Source: Bacteroides sp.
GTDB taxonomy: Bacteria; Bacteroidota; Bacteroidia; Bacteroidales; Bacteroidaceae
Length of the DNA: 64,000 nucleotides
Reading direction: 5' to 3'
Assembly (NCBI RefSeq): GCF_028690125.1
Contig: NZ_JAQVBV010000008.1
Coordinates: 1-64,000 of the forward strand
Shown here piece by piece: positions 19,989-28,707 of the stretch; position 1 is the first letter of the stretch, and the number at the start of each line of letters is the position of its first letter. The notes under the pieces were generated by a model. That model ran no database searches. It had not been told where the DNA came from and worked only from the letters and a program-made list of their open reading frames with translations. The translations under genes and the position numbers were made by a program.

Positions 19989-20858
19989 TTAATTTCGTTT
20001 GGCAAATAAGTTCAACAATGCCTTTACGTAATCCTCGTCAGTTCTCACAGATACAGCATCCACATTACTTTTAGTAAATGTATCGTTCAATTCAGCTTGT
20101 TTCTGCACCCACCAGTCACGATGTGCCCGGCGTACTGCCTTAGAAGAAGTATCAATCCATTGCTCATGTCCCGTTTCTGCATCCTTAATCCGCATTAATC
20201 CCACAGAAGGCAAATCACTGACCCTTCTATCATAAACCTGTAATGCTACAACATCATGTTTCCGGTTAGCAATGGTCAGTGCGTTCTTAAAGCTATCCTG
20301 ATCAATAAAGTCAGAAAGAATAAATGCAGTGCAACGTCTTTTCATCACATTTGTCAAATATTCCAAAGCAAGGCGAATATTCGTACGGCGACTTTCCGGA
20401 TGAAAATCAAGCAATTCACGAATAATATATAGAATATGTTTACGCCCTTTCTTGGGAGGAATAAACTTTTCTATCCGATCAGAAAAGAAAATCACACCAA
20501 TTTTATCATTATTCTGGATAGCTGAGAAAGCAAGAGTAGCAGCAATTTCTGTTACCATATCCTTTTTCAACTGTTTGACAGTACCAAATTCCAAACTTCC
20601 GGAAACATCAACCATCAACATTACTGTCAGTTCACGTTCTTCTTCAAACACTTTCACATAAGGTTTGTTGAAACGCGCTGTCACATTCCAGTCAATGTCA
20701 CGTATATCATCACCGAACTGATACTCACGAACTTCCGAGAAAGACATACCTCTACCTTTGAAAGCCGAATGGTACTGGCCTGCAAAAATATTGTTAGACA
20801 ATCCACGTGTCTTGATCTCAATCTGGCGAACTTTTTTTAATATTTCACTTGTTTCCAT
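19989..20858 (-). CDS. DUF58 domain protein of the MoxR/Bat operon
   Basis: A 289-aa cytosolic protein of the DUF58 family, which has a VWA-like fold. It shows the family signature FSEVREYQFGDDIRDIDWNVTAR near residues 40-62 and a MIDAS-like DVSGS near 89. DUF58 proteins almost always travel with MoxR AAA+ ATPases, as here (moxR begins 87 bp upstream on the same strand). It is probably an adaptor linking the ATPase to the membrane Bat proteins; this role is inferred. Confidence 0.92.
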   Translation of the reverse strand: METSEILKKVRQIEIKTRGLSNNIFAGQYHSAFKGRGMSFSEVREYQFGDDIRDIDWNVTARFNKPYVKVFEEERELTVMLMVDVSGSLEFGTVKQLKKDMVTEIAATLAFSAIQNNDKIGVIFFSDRIEKFIPPKKGRKHILYIIRELLDFHPESRRTNIRLALEYLTNVMKRRCTAFILSDFIDQDSFKNALTIANRKHDVVALQVYDRRVSDLPSVGLMRIKDAETGHEQWIDTSSKAVRRAHRDWWVQKQAELNDTFTKSNVDAVSVRTDEDYVKALLNLFAKRN

Positions 20859-20944
20859 TCTAATAATTATACAGTAGTTAATAGTAAGTAGTCAAGCTAA
20901 ATATTTGTGACTACTAATTGACTGTATTATAACGTTATTGAGAA

Positions 20945-21940
20945 TTAGGGCACTTCTACCTTATTCAGAATTTTGCTGATAATTTCATCTGAGGTCATGT
21001 TATTAGCTTCAGCTTCGTATGTCAATCCAATACGATGCCGAAGAACATCATGGGCAACAGCACGAACATCTTCCGGAATTACATAACCACGACGTTTGAT
21101 GAAAGCATAGGTACGTGCAGCTAAAGCCAAGTTGATAGAAGCACGAGGTGATCCACCAAATCCGATCATATCTTTCAGTTCTTTAAGATCGTATTTCTCC
21201 GGAAAACGAGTTGCAAATACAATATCAACAATATAACGTTCAATTTTCTCATCCAGATAAACCTGACGAACCACTTTACGTGCTTCCATAATTTCATCTG
21301 CTTTCAAAATTGGTTTCACATTAAATTTATCACCATTGATATTCTGACGGATAATCAATTTTTCTTCTTCCAATTTCGGATAGTCGATCACAACTTTCAA
21401 CATGAAACGGTCTACCTGCGCTTCAGGAAGCGGATAAGTACCTTCTTGCTCTATTGGATTCTGGGTTGCGAGCACCAGAAAGGGTTCCGGCAATAAGAAT
21501 GTTTCTTTACCGATAGTAACCTGACGTTCCTGCATAGCTTCCAGCAAAGCACTTTGTACTTTAGCAGGAGCACGGTTGATTTCATCTGCTAATACAAAAT
21601 TAGCAAAAATAGGACCTCTCTGAACTTTAAATGATTCATCTTTCTGACTGTAAACCATAGTACCGATAACGTCGGCAGGTAATAAATCGGGAGTAAACTG
21701 AATACGGCTATACTTCGCATCAATCAATGAAGCAAGTGTTTTGATAGCCAGAGTTTTTGCCAAACCAGGCACACCTTCGAGAAGAACGTGTCCGTCGGAC
21801 AATAACCCGATAAGTAATGATTCAACCAAATGTCTCTGACCAACTATAATTTGGTCCATACCTGTCGTAAGATTGGTAACGAAAGCACTTTGTCTTTCAA
21901 TCCGCTCATTCAACTCGCGGATATCAATTGATTCAGCCAT
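20945..21940 (-). CDS. MoxR-family AAA+ ATPase
   Basis: A 331-aa cytosolic AAA+ ATPase, first gene of the Bat operon. Walker A is GVPGLAKT (about residue 56), Walker B is VLADEINRAP, sensor ATQNPIEQEGTYPLPEAQ carries the family signature, and the C-terminal lid has GGSPRASINLALAARTYA. MoxR ATPases act as chaperones that load metal or assemble complexes with VWA proteins. The operon holds three VWA-type partners for it. A consensus promoter precedes it. Confidence 0.95.
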   Translation of the reverse strand: MAESIDIRELNERIERQSAFVTNLTTGMDQIIVGQRHLVESLLIGLLSDGHVLLEGVPGLAKTLAIKTLASLIDAKYSRIQFTPDLLPADVIGTMVYSQKDESFKVQRGPIFANFVLADEINRAPAKVQSALLEAMQERQVTIGKETFLLPEPFLVLATQNPIEQEGTYPLPEAQVDRFMLKVVIDYPKLEEEKLIIRQNINGDKFNVKPILKADEIMEARKVVRQVYLDEKIERYIVDIVFATRFPEKYDLKELKDMIGFGGSPRASINLALAARTYAFIKRRGYVIPEDVRAVAHDVLRHRIGLTYEAEANNMTSDEIISKILNKVEVP

Positions 21941-22020
21941 AAATACTTAATATTTTATTATTTAAATTCCAATACTTAATATATACTTTACACTACGATA
22001 AGTGTTTTATATTTTGCTCC

Positions 22021-22051
22021 CAAAAGTACGCCATATAATTAACGATTGCAA
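22021..22051 (-). promoter_or_regulatory. Promoter of the moxR-bat operon
   Basis: The minus strand has a perfect -7 box TACTTTTG (22021-22028) and a -33-like TTGC (22048-22051) 19 bp upstream. Transcription would start near 22014, leaving a leader of about 75 nt. No other strong promoter was found within the operon. Confidence 0.5.
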
Positions 22052-22119
22052 CTAAATTTTATTAAAAAATAATTTGAAATCTTTAGATTAAGGTACTTTC
22101 ATACGGTTTTGTACATCCG

Positions 22120-22168
22120 TAACATTTCACCCGACTATACGTTGTTTGTATAATCGGGTGAAATGTTA
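22120..22168 (-). terminator. Long stem-loop after the HU-LysM gene
   Basis: 20-bp arms (22120-22139 and 22149-22168, one mismatch) close a 9-nt loop right after the stop at 22177. The T-rich flank lies on the plus-strand side, so it is not a textbook intrinsic terminator for the minus-strand gene. It may protect the mRNA end or insulate the Bat promoter. Confidence 0.5.
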
Positions 22169-22176
22169 TTTTCTTT

Positions 22177-23613
22177 TTATTTTTTTGTTAGTTCCGGTAT
22201 CTTGATTTTGGTACCATAAGGAACGTTATCGGGATTTTTTATAACTTCCGGATTGTGTTTCACAATATAAGGCCACATTCCTTTTGTTCCAAAATACCGT
22301 AACGATATTTTAGTCAAAGTTTCTCCTTGCTGAACGGTATGGGTCACTTTTGTTCCTGTGATAGTGTAAGACGCAGAATCAGAGTATATAGGAGACGAAA
22401 GTTCTTCTTGAGTTGTCTTACTATCTTTTTTTACCGAGATTTCCACTTCTTTCTTCGTTACTGGTTGCGATACAGGTGCTTCTTCTTTCATTTTTGGCGT
22501 ATTTGGAATAACTGTTGCAACAGTATCCTCTTTCTCAATACTATCAAGTAATTGTGCTTCAGGTTCTACAGGCTGAGTAGTCACAGGCATATCAATAGTA
22601 TTATCCTTATTTGGCGAAGACATAAAAAGATCCGGATAATAAATATATAGTATAGCACCTCCACATAATAATAAAACAATAATAATAACAGCTATTAAAT
22701 ATGGAACAGGAGACTTTTCCTTTTGAACTATTACTTTTGTAACAGCTTCAGGGTGAACTGTTCCCGATTGGGGCTTAGCGAGTACCGAGTCCAAATTTGC
22801 TCTCGCAAGTTCCCGAGCTATTATTGTTTCAGCTGTAGGATCTTCTTTTTTCCCTTCTTCAGATTGAGGCTGCTGTTCAGATACAGTTGCTTCCAACTCT
22901 TCTGGCTGCATGACCGTTTTTTCAACTTTAGTAATCTTAGATAGAGTTCCCTCCTCTTTAGGTTCCTCTATAATTTCTTCTCGTACTATCTTATTTTCGA
23001 TAGCCGATTCTTCTGTTTCAGATTCATTGCCAACATTGTCCCTGGTGGCTAGTTCTTCAGCAATGGGCACTTTCTGAACCAAAGTAAACTGTTCATCAGA
23101 TTTATTTTCATCTTTAGCCGTCAACAAGGCTTCAGCAACTTTATTGATTTTGGAAGTTTTCTTTGTATCAGAAATAACATATTGAGTCTGGTCAGTCACC
23201 TTATTTTTATTCTCCAATACCTCTACTACTGCCCCTTCTCCGGCTTCGTCTTCTTCCGGTTCCTCTATCTGAGTATCATCCAATACTGTATTTTCATTCA
23301 GCACAACAGTTTCAAAATGTGAGAAAGGCTTGTTTATTGCATCTCTCATGTTAGCATCTGGCGTAAAAGACACCTTTGTATGTCCCTGTATCTGAATTCT
23401 TTCCCCTGTATTCACATTGACACTTTCCCGACTATCCACATCAACAAGTTTGAAAGTACCCAATCCTTTAATTTTTAAATACTTCTCGTCTTCCAAAGCT
23501 TGTTCTATCAGAAGAAAAAACTCTTTGACAAACGCCTCGGCATCCTTTTTGGTCATGCTATGTCTGGCAGCCAATAAGTCGATGAGGTCTTGAATTGTTA
23601 GTCTTTCATTCAT
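22177..23613 (-). CDS. HU-domain / transmembrane / LysM fusion protein
   Basis: A 478-aa three-part protein. Residues 1-90 are an HU/IHF-like DNA-binding domain (TIQDLIDLLAARHSMTKKDA; IKGLGTFKLVDVDSRESVNV). A long acidic disordered linker follows (about 100-290). One membrane helix lies near 297-322 (LIAVIIIVLLLCGGAILYIYY). The C-terminus (about 425-475) is a LysM domain (HTVQQGETLTKISLRYFG ... IKIPEL) that would bind peptidoglycan. The topology implied is DNA-binding in the cytosol and glycan-binding in the periplasm, so it could tether the nucleoid to the wall. It is last in the ftsY-rimO-HU operon and starts 12 bp after the HU gene. Confidence 0.88.
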   Translation of the reverse strand: MNERLTIQDLIDLLAARHSMTKKDAEAFVKEFFLLIEQALEDEKYLKIKGLGTFKLVDVDSRESVNVNTGERIQIQGHTKVSFTPDANMRDAINKPFSHFETVVLNENTVLDDTQIEEPEEDEAGEGAVVEVLENKNKVTDQTQYVISDTKKTSKINKVAEALLTAKDENKSDEQFTLVQKVPIAEELATRDNVGNESETEESAIENKIVREEIIEEPKEEGTLSKITKVEKTVMQPEELEATVSEQQPQSEEGKKEDPTAETIIARELARANLDSVLAKPQSGTVHPEAVTKVIVQKEKSPVPYLIAVIIIVLLLCGGAILYIYYPDLFMSSPNKDNTIDMPVTTQPVEPEAQLLDSIEKEDTVATVIPNTPKMKEEAPVSQPVTKKEVEISVKKDSKTTQEELSSPIYSDSASYTITGTKVTHTVQQGETLTKISLRYFGTKGMWPYIVKHNPEVIKNPDNVPYGTKIKIPELTKK

Positions 23614-23625
23614 AATGGGAAATAT

Positions 23626-23898
23626 TTATTTAAACTTATCTTTCAAATTATTACTGGGTTTATAAGATAGAACCAATTTGGGTGGAATCAGCATACGCTG
23701 TTTTGTTGCAGGATTAATTGAAATCCGTTCCGCCTTCTTCTTTACTTCGAAAGAGCCAAATCCCTGTATTGTAATGCTGTTTCCCTCTTCAAATTCTTGT
23801 GTCATATCAGACAATAAAGAATTTATCAATTCGGAAGTATCTTTAAGAGTATACCCTAATCTAGTCGCCAGTTGTGATGTAAATTCCTTATTATTCAT
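23626..23898 (-). CDS. HU-family DNA-binding protein
   Basis: A 90-aa histone-like protein. The helical dimerisation half (NKEFTSQLATRLGYTLKDTSELINSLLSDM) is followed by the conserved GFGSFEVKKK strand-turn and the DNA-gripping arm with NPATKQRMLIPP. It would bend DNA as a homodimer or pair with the HU half of its neighbour. It starts 2 bp after rimO stops and lies 12 bp before the HU-LysM gene, so the three are probably cotranscribed. Confidence 0.93.
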   Translation of the reverse strand: MNNKEFTSQLATRLGYTLKDTSELINSLLSDMTQEFEEGNSITIQGFGSFEVKKKAERISINPATKQRMLIPPKLVLSYKPSNNLKDKFK

Positions 23899-23900
23899 AG

Positions 23901-25202
23901 TTATTTAATTACCTTTGCATATAAATCAAAAACATCTGCGTCTATCACCTCTACCTGATAAAAATATCCAATTACTAATTCCTGTTCAGAAGAACTGATC
24001 AAAACTTCCGGATCGACTTCCGGTGAGTCAAATTCCGTCCGACCAATATAATAATCACCCTCTATCCGATCAATAACGACCTTCATTTGTTTGCCAATCT
24101 TCCCAGCACTCAATTCTGCCGAAATTTCTTGCTGGACATCCATTAACTCATCCAACCGAGCTTGTTTTATCTCTTGCGGAATAGAATCTTCATATTGTTG
24201 TGCAGCATAAGTACCTTCTTCTTCCGAATATGCAAAAGCTCCCATTCTATCGAAACGTACTTTGCGTACAAATTCCTTTAATTCTTCAAAGTCCTCTTCA
24301 GTCTCTCCAGGATGCCCCACCATTAAAGTTGTACGCAAATGTATACCCGGAACTTCTTTGCGAAACATCTCTATCAGTTTATAGGTTTCTTCCTTCGTTA
24401 CCTGCCGACGCATCATCTTCAACATATTATCACTGATATGTTGCAAAGCAATATCCATATATTTACAGACATTATCACGTTCCCGCATTACACGAAACAA
24501 GTCAGTCGGAAAATGTGCCGGATAAGCATAATGTAAACGAATCCATTCTACACCCGGAATTTCAGAAATGCGTTCAATAAGTTCAGGGAGCATCTGCTTC
24601 TTATACAAATCCACACCATAATAGGTCAGTTCCTGTGCTATTACCTGAAACTCCCTCACTCCTTGAGAAACCAAATATCGAACTTCATCCAGAATTTCTT
24701 CCATTGGTTTAGAAATATGGCAACCAGTAATAATAGGAATAGCACAATAGGAACATTTACGATCACACCCCTCTGATATTTTCAGGTAAGCATAATGCTT
24801 GGGAGTCGTTAGCGTGCGCTCAATATACAACTCTTCATGATATGTCTTTCCTAAATCTTGCAAAAGCTCTTTCCAATTGAATTTACCATAAAACTTGTCT
24901 ACTTGTGGTATCTCAACAACTAATTCCTTCAAATAACGTTCAGAAAGACACCCCATTACAAATAACTTCTTCAGATCACCTTCTTCTTTTCTTTGTGCAA
25001 ATTCAAGAATCATATTAATAGATTCCTCTTTTGCATCGCCGATAAAGCCGCATGTATTGATCACTGCAATTTCTCCTTCAGGTTTTTCAGTATCATGAGT
25101 CACACTATAGCCGACTTCTTCCAATTGACGCATCAATTGCTCCGAATCGACTAAGTTTTTAGAACATCCTAAAGTTATAATGTCTATTTTTCTTCTTTTC
25201 AT
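23901..25202 (-). CDS. rimO: Ribosomal protein S12 methylthiotransferase RimO
   Basis: A 433-aa radical-SAM enzyme that methylthiolates an aspartate of ribosomal protein S12. The N-terminal UPF0004 domain has cysteines in LGCSKNLVDSEQ, NTCGFIGDAKEES and MGCLSERY. The radical-SAM cluster motif is CDRKCSYCAIP. A TRAM domain follows near residues 370-433 (VVIDRIEGDYYIGRTEFDSPEVD). LGCSKNLVDSE distinguishes RimO from MiaB. Its ATG overlaps the ftsY stop by 4 bp (ATGA), showing tight coupling. Confidence 0.97.
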   Translation of the reverse strand: MKRRKIDIITLGCSKNLVDSEQLMRQLEEVGYSVTHDTEKPEGEIAVINTCGFIGDAKEESINMILEFAQRKEEGDLKKLFVMGCLSERYLKELVVEIPQVDKFYGKFNWKELLQDLGKTYHEELYIERTLTTPKHYAYLKISEGCDRKCSYCAIPIITGCHISKPMEEILDEVRYLVSQGVREFQVIAQELTYYGVDLYKKQMLPELIERISEIPGVEWIRLHYAYPAHFPTDLFRVMRERDNVCKYMDIALQHISDNMLKMMRRQVTKEETYKLIEMFRKEVPGIHLRTTLMVGHPGETEEDFEELKEFVRKVRFDRMGAFAYSEEEGTYAAQQYEDSIPQEIKQARLDELMDVQQEISAELSAGKIGKQMKVVIDRIEGDYYIGRTEFDSPEVDPEVLISSSEQELVIGYFYQVEVIDADVFDLYAKVIK

Positions 25203-26158
25203 GCGTTTTCTCCAAACAACGAATCAACAAATTCATTCTTGCGGAAAACCTGCAAGTCCTCCATACCTTCACCCAATCCGATATATTTTACTGGAATCTT
25301 AAATTGATCGGAAATACCGATAACGACTCCTCCCTTGGCTGTCCCATCCAGTTTAGTAATCGCCATAGCAGTCACTTCCGTTGCCAAAGTAAACTGTTTA
25401 GCCTGTTCAAAAGCATTTTGCCCGGTTGAACCATCCAGAACCAACAATACCTCATCAGGAGCAGTCGGTACAATCTTCTTCATTACATTCTTAATCTTTG
25501 TCAGCTCGTTCATCAAGCCAACTTTGTTATGCAAACGTCCGGCAGTATCAATAATCACTACATCTGCATTATTAGATAATGCAGAACTTAGCGTATCGAA
25601 AGCTACAGAAGCAGGATCTGCACCCATTTTTTGTTTAATAACAGGTACTCCCACCCGTTCACCCCAAATCATCAACTGCTCTACAGCAGCCGCACGAAAA
25701 GTATCAGCAGCACCTAGATAAACAGATTTCCCCGCTTTCTTGAATTGATAAGCCAATTTACCTATCGTGGTAGTTTTACCTACCCCATTAACTCCGACTA
25801 CCATGATAACATACGGTTTCTTTTGAATAGGCAAATCAAAATCCACCACATCATCTGAATTGTTTTCTGTTAAAAGAGCAGCGATTTCATCACGCAATAT
25901 ATGATTCAACTCCTGAGTATTTACATATTTGTCAGAAGCTGCACGCTTTTCAATCCGTTTAATAATATTCAATGTAGTTTCTACACCTACGTCAGAAGTT
26001 ATCAATACCTCCTCCAGATTATCCAACACTTCATCGTCCACCTTTGACTTACCAGCCACAGCACGAGCAATTTTACTAAATACGCTCTCCTTGGTTTTAG
26101 ATAATCCTTTATCTAAAGTTTCCTTCTTTTCCTTTGAAAAAAAACTAAAAAATCCCAT
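25199..26158 (-). CDS. ftsY: Signal recognition particle receptor FtsY
   Basis: A 319-aa SRP receptor GTPase that docks ribosome-nascent chains at the inner membrane. It has a short N-terminal part (MGFFSFFSKEKKET), the NG domain with G1 GVNGVGKTTT, DTFRAAAVEQL, G3 DTAGRLHN, G4 TKLDGTAKGG, and the GLGEGMEDL closing motif. The open frame extends to 26257, but the ATG at 26158 is the real start: a perfect promoter (26191-26221) and the upstream gene's terminator (26231-26272) lie inside the extension. The acidic A-domain seen in E. coli is absent. Confidence 0.96.
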   Translation of the reverse strand: MGFFSFFSKEKKETLDKGLSKTKESVFSKIARAVAGKSKVDDEVLDNLEEVLITSDVGVETTLNIIKRIEKRAASDKYVNTQELNHILRDEIAALLTENNSDDVVDFDLPIQKKPYVIMVVGVNGVGKTTTIGKLAYQFKKAGKSVYLGAADTFRAAAVEQLMIWGERVGVPVIKQKMGADPASVAFDTLSSALSNNADVVIIDTAGRLHNKVGLMNELTKIKNVMKKIVPTAPDEVLLVLDGSTGQNAFEQAKQFTLATEVTAMAITKLDGTAKGGVVIGISDQFKIPVKYIGLGEGMEDLQVFRKNEFVDSLFGENA

Positions 26159-26190
26159 ATTCCCGGTTGTTTCTATAATACATAATGCTA

Positions 26191-26221
26191 CAAAGATATA
26201 ACAAAGGATTGAGAAAGTAAA
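26191..26221 (-). promoter_or_regulatory. Promoter of the ftsY-rimO-HU operon
   Basis: Minus strand -7 box TATCTTTG (26191-26198) with a -33-like TTTA (26218-26221) at 19 bp spacing. It gives a leader of about 26 nt before the ATG at 26158. Confidence 0.55.
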
Positions 26222-26230
26222 AAAAGAAGC

Positions 26231-26272
26231 AAAAAAAATCCCCTCATTGTTTATCAATGAAGGGATTTTGCA
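26231..26272 (-). terminator. Intrinsic terminator of the rpmB-rpmG-DUF4295 operon
   Basis: The minus-strand RNA forms a 15-bp stem (arms within 26237-26251 and 26257-26271, one G-U) with a 5-nt loop, followed by a run of seven T. It lies 25 bp past the last small gene. Confidence 0.85.
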
Positions 26273-26296
26273 TATATAGCGTATGTGCTATTTCAA

Positions 26297-26455
26297 TTAT
26301 TTTTTGAAAAAGTCTTGTACTTTTTCATTAGGAACCATTTGCTCATCAAAAATGTAAGCTCCTGTCTTCGGAGATTTAACCATTTTGATAACCTTGGTAT
26401 AGGCACGACCTTCTTTAGTACCTTCGTGCAAACTTGCTACTGTTTTCTTTGCCAT
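26297..26455 (-). CDS. DUF4295 small ribosome-associated protein
   Basis: A 52-aa basic protein translated by hand from the minus strand: it begins MAKKTVASLHEGTKEGRAYT and ends KVQDFFKK. The sequence and its place directly after rpmG match the Bacteroidota-specific DUF4295 family. It is probably a ribosome-associated protein of the 50S cluster; the exact role is unknown. rpmG lies 17 bp upstream, and a strong terminator follows. Confidence 0.88.
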   Translation of the reverse strand: MAKKTVASLHEGTKEGRAYTKVIKMVKSPKTGAYIFDEQMVPNEKVQDFFKK

Positions 26456-26472
26456 GGGTTATACTATCTTTA

Positions 26473-26661
26473 TTATTTAATTTCTTTGTGTACTGTTACT
26501 CTCTTAAGAATTGGGTTGTATTTTTTCAACTCAAGTCTTTCAGTTGTATTTTTTCTGTTCTTAGTTGTGATATAACGAGATGTTCCCGGCATTCCACTAT
26601 CTTTGTGTTCTGTACATTCCAGAATCACTTGTACTCTGTTACCTTTTGCTTTTTTTGCCAT
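26473..26661 (-). CDS. rpmG: 50S ribosomal protein L33
   Basis: A 62-aa basic protein with the L33 pattern: [19 protein letters not shown], then [21 protein letters not shown] and LKRVTVHKE. It carries a single cysteine (ECTEH), so the zinc-ribbon CXXC pairs are absent and this is the zinc-independent C-minus form. It is the middle gene of the rpmB-rpmG-DUF4295 operon, 22 bp after rpmB. Confidence 0.95.
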   Translation of the reverse strand: MAKKAKGNRVQVILECTEHKDSGMPGTSRYITTKNRKNTTERLELKKYNPILKRVTVHKEIK

Positions 26662-26683
26662 TGTAAGTTTTCTCCTCTACTAT

Positions 26684-26944
26684 TTAGCCGATTACTTTAA
26701 TGCTTTTCCAATCACAATAACCTTTAGTTACTGCATCAGTCAGTGCAGCATCCAGGCCCTTTTTGTTGATAATACGCAGACCGTTAGCGCAAAGGCTAAG
26801 GCTGATCCAACAGTCCTGTTCTACATAATAGAACTTCTTGTTAAACAAGTTCAAATCAAAGGTTCTCTTAGTTCTTCTCTTTGAGTGTGAAACATTGTTG
26901 CCAATCATGGCTTTCTTTCCGGTAATTTGACAAATCTTCGACAT
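26684..26944 (-). CDS. rpmB: 50S ribosomal protein L28
   Basis: An 86-aa protein with the L28 N-terminus [23 protein letters not shown] followed by [35 protein letters not shown]. It is the first gene of the operon. A near-consensus -7 sequence (TTACTTTG on the minus strand, about 26991-26998) precedes it but is one base short in spacing. Confidence 0.96.
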   Translation of the reverse strand: MSKICQITGKKAMIGNNVSHSKRRTKRTFDLNLFNKKFYYVEQDCWISLSLCANGLRIINKKGLDAALTDAVTKGYCDWKSIKVIG

Positions 26945-27065
26945 TTCTATCTTATTTTTATAGTTTTATATCTAACTTATTTCAAACAGGACGCAAAGTA
27001 AGCACTTTTATCTGTATAAAACAAGCAATTCTTAAAATAATTCACGTACAAACACCAATTTTTCT

Positions 27066-28298
27066 TTATTTGAGTAAATCACGCAGCATTAACAATGCAT
27101 TATTGCCTGCTCTTTCAATATTCATCGCTCTTCCACGGTTTGTTTCCTGCTTATAAGTGCGAATTTCGTTTTTATAACCAGCAGCAATCCATACAGTACC
27201 GACGGGTTTTTCCGGAGTTCCGCCACCAGGGCCAGCTATTCCGGAGGTTGCAACCGCACAATCAGTTTTCAAGGTTTTCATCGCTCCTTTTACCATTTCA
27301 ATAACAGTTTCTTCACTGACAGCACCATATTGAGCCAATGTATCGGATGAAACATACAATAATCCTATTTTTACTTCATTCGAGTAAGCCACTATTCCTC
27401 CATTAAAATACCCCGAACTTCCAGAAATGGAAGTCAGCCGTGCAGCAATACTTCCTCCAGTACAACTTTCTGCGGTGGAAACGGTTAATTTCTTCTTTTT
27501 CAGAAGTTCCCCCACAATCATTTCTAATGGTATATCTTCTTCGCTAAAAATATCATCGCCAAGAATTTCTTCCAATTTCGCTTTTTCGCAATGAAGAACA
27601 TTGGCCAATTCTGTTTTATCTTTTCCTCTTCCTGTCAATCGTAGGCGAATAATACCGAGCTTTGGCAAATATGCCAATTTAATACACTTTGGAAGAGTTG
27701 TTTCCCATGATTCTAATTTTTCTGCAAGTACCGACTCAGGATAGTGTTGCACAAGAAAAGTTTGATGCATAATAACATCCGCTTGAAATCTTACCTGTAA
27801 CTTTGGCAATATGGATTCAGTCATTACAGCAGTCATCTCCTGTGGTACACCAGGCATTGATACAAGCACTTTACCTTCTCTCTCAAACCAACTGACAGGT
27901 GCACTTCCTACAGGATTATTTATCACCGTACAGCCTTTCGGAACCATAGCCTGGCTCTTATTTAGCGAATTCATCGGTATTTTTCCAGCCAATACCCGCT
28001 TTACGTTCTCGAAAACTTCCTCATTGAATACCAATTCAGTGTGAAAGTATTTACAAAGAGTATTTTTGGTAATATCATCTTTTGTCGGACCAAGTCCTCC
28101 GGTCACTAAGACAATATTTACCCTTTTGATCGCACTATCAATCGCTTCTGTAATCTCTTCCTCCCGATCTCGGACCGACACAATGCGAAGAACCTCTATA
28201 CCTATTTTATTCAATTCCTGTCCCATCCAGGCGGAATTTGTATCGACAACTTGCCCTATCAACAGTTCATCTCCAATGGTAATAATCTCAGCAAACAT
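27066..28298 (-). CDS. cinA: CinA family nicotinamide mononucleotide deamidase-related protein
   Basis: A 410-aa two-domain protein. The N-terminal MoaB/MogA-like domain (about 1-170) shows [19 protein letters not shown] and [11 protein letters not shown], and is linked to ADP-ribose hydrolysis in CinA proteins. The C-terminal domain (about 255-410), with [17 protein letters not shown] and [23 protein letters not shown], is the NMN deamidase module (PncC type). It probably salvages NMN for NAD. It stands alone: the flanking gaps hold no convincing partner. Confidence 0.95.
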   Translation of the reverse strand: MFAEIITIGDELLIGQVVDTNSAWMGQELNKIGIEVLRIVSVRDREEEITEAIDSAIKRVNIVLVTGGLGPTKDDITKNTLCKYFHTELVFNEEVFENVKRVLAGKIPMNSLNKSQAMVPKGCTVINNPVGSAPVSWFEREGKVLVSMPGVPQEMTAVMTESILPKLQVRFQADVIMHQTFLVQHYPESVLAEKLESWETTLPKCIKLAYLPKLGIIRLRLTGRGKDKTELANVLHCEKAKLEEILGDDIFSEEDIPLEMIVGELLKKKKLTVSTAESCTGGSIAARLTSISGSSGYFNGGIVAYSNEVKIGLLYVSSDTLAQYGAVSEETVIEMVKGAMKTLKTDCAVATSGIAGPGGGTPEKPVGTVWIAAGYKNEIRTYKQETNRGRAMNIERAGNNALLMLRDLLK

Positions 28299-28707
28299 AT
28301 TCCTCTTATACTTTTAATAGCATTTATACCTTTATTATATAGGTATATATATTGCACTAATTTTTTAAAGTTATTCCATTTCTTCATTTCACGTTTGTGA
28401 TCCATTTGATCTACGTATGCAATCCCATCAGACCACACACGTGAAACAAATGGTTTTAATACATGAAACGAGGTAATCCAATAAAGAGAATTACTTAATA
28501 AAGACTTCTTTTCCTATTAGTTCCCATAGGCTTACTTATTGAAAATAAGAGTATGGTGTTGTTTTGACAATCTTTATTCTCGTTTTTCCTATTTTTATTG
28601 TCACTTTCACTATCTATTATTACCTATTTTCACTTTAATTATCACTATATAAAGCTATATTAAACAGCTTATTATTAAAAGCCAAAAGTAACAATAAAAA
28701 AAGCAAC
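28299..28707. other. cinA-tsaD intergenic region
   Basis: About 410 bp of A/T-rich DNA without a supportable gene. It contains an imperfect 13-bp inverted repeat, TTTCACGTTTGTG (28387-28399) against CACACACGTGAAA (28434-28446), and next to it CCATTTG (28402-28408) against CAAATGG (28447-28453). The rest has repeated short TCACTTT/TATTTTTA runs. No promoter consensus or RNA gene was identified. Confidence 0.45.

Noticed and set aside
26159..26257. N-terminal extension of FtsY resembling a membrane helix
   Set aside because: It overlaps the ftsY promoter and part of the preceding operon's terminator, so the hydrophobic run is not coding.
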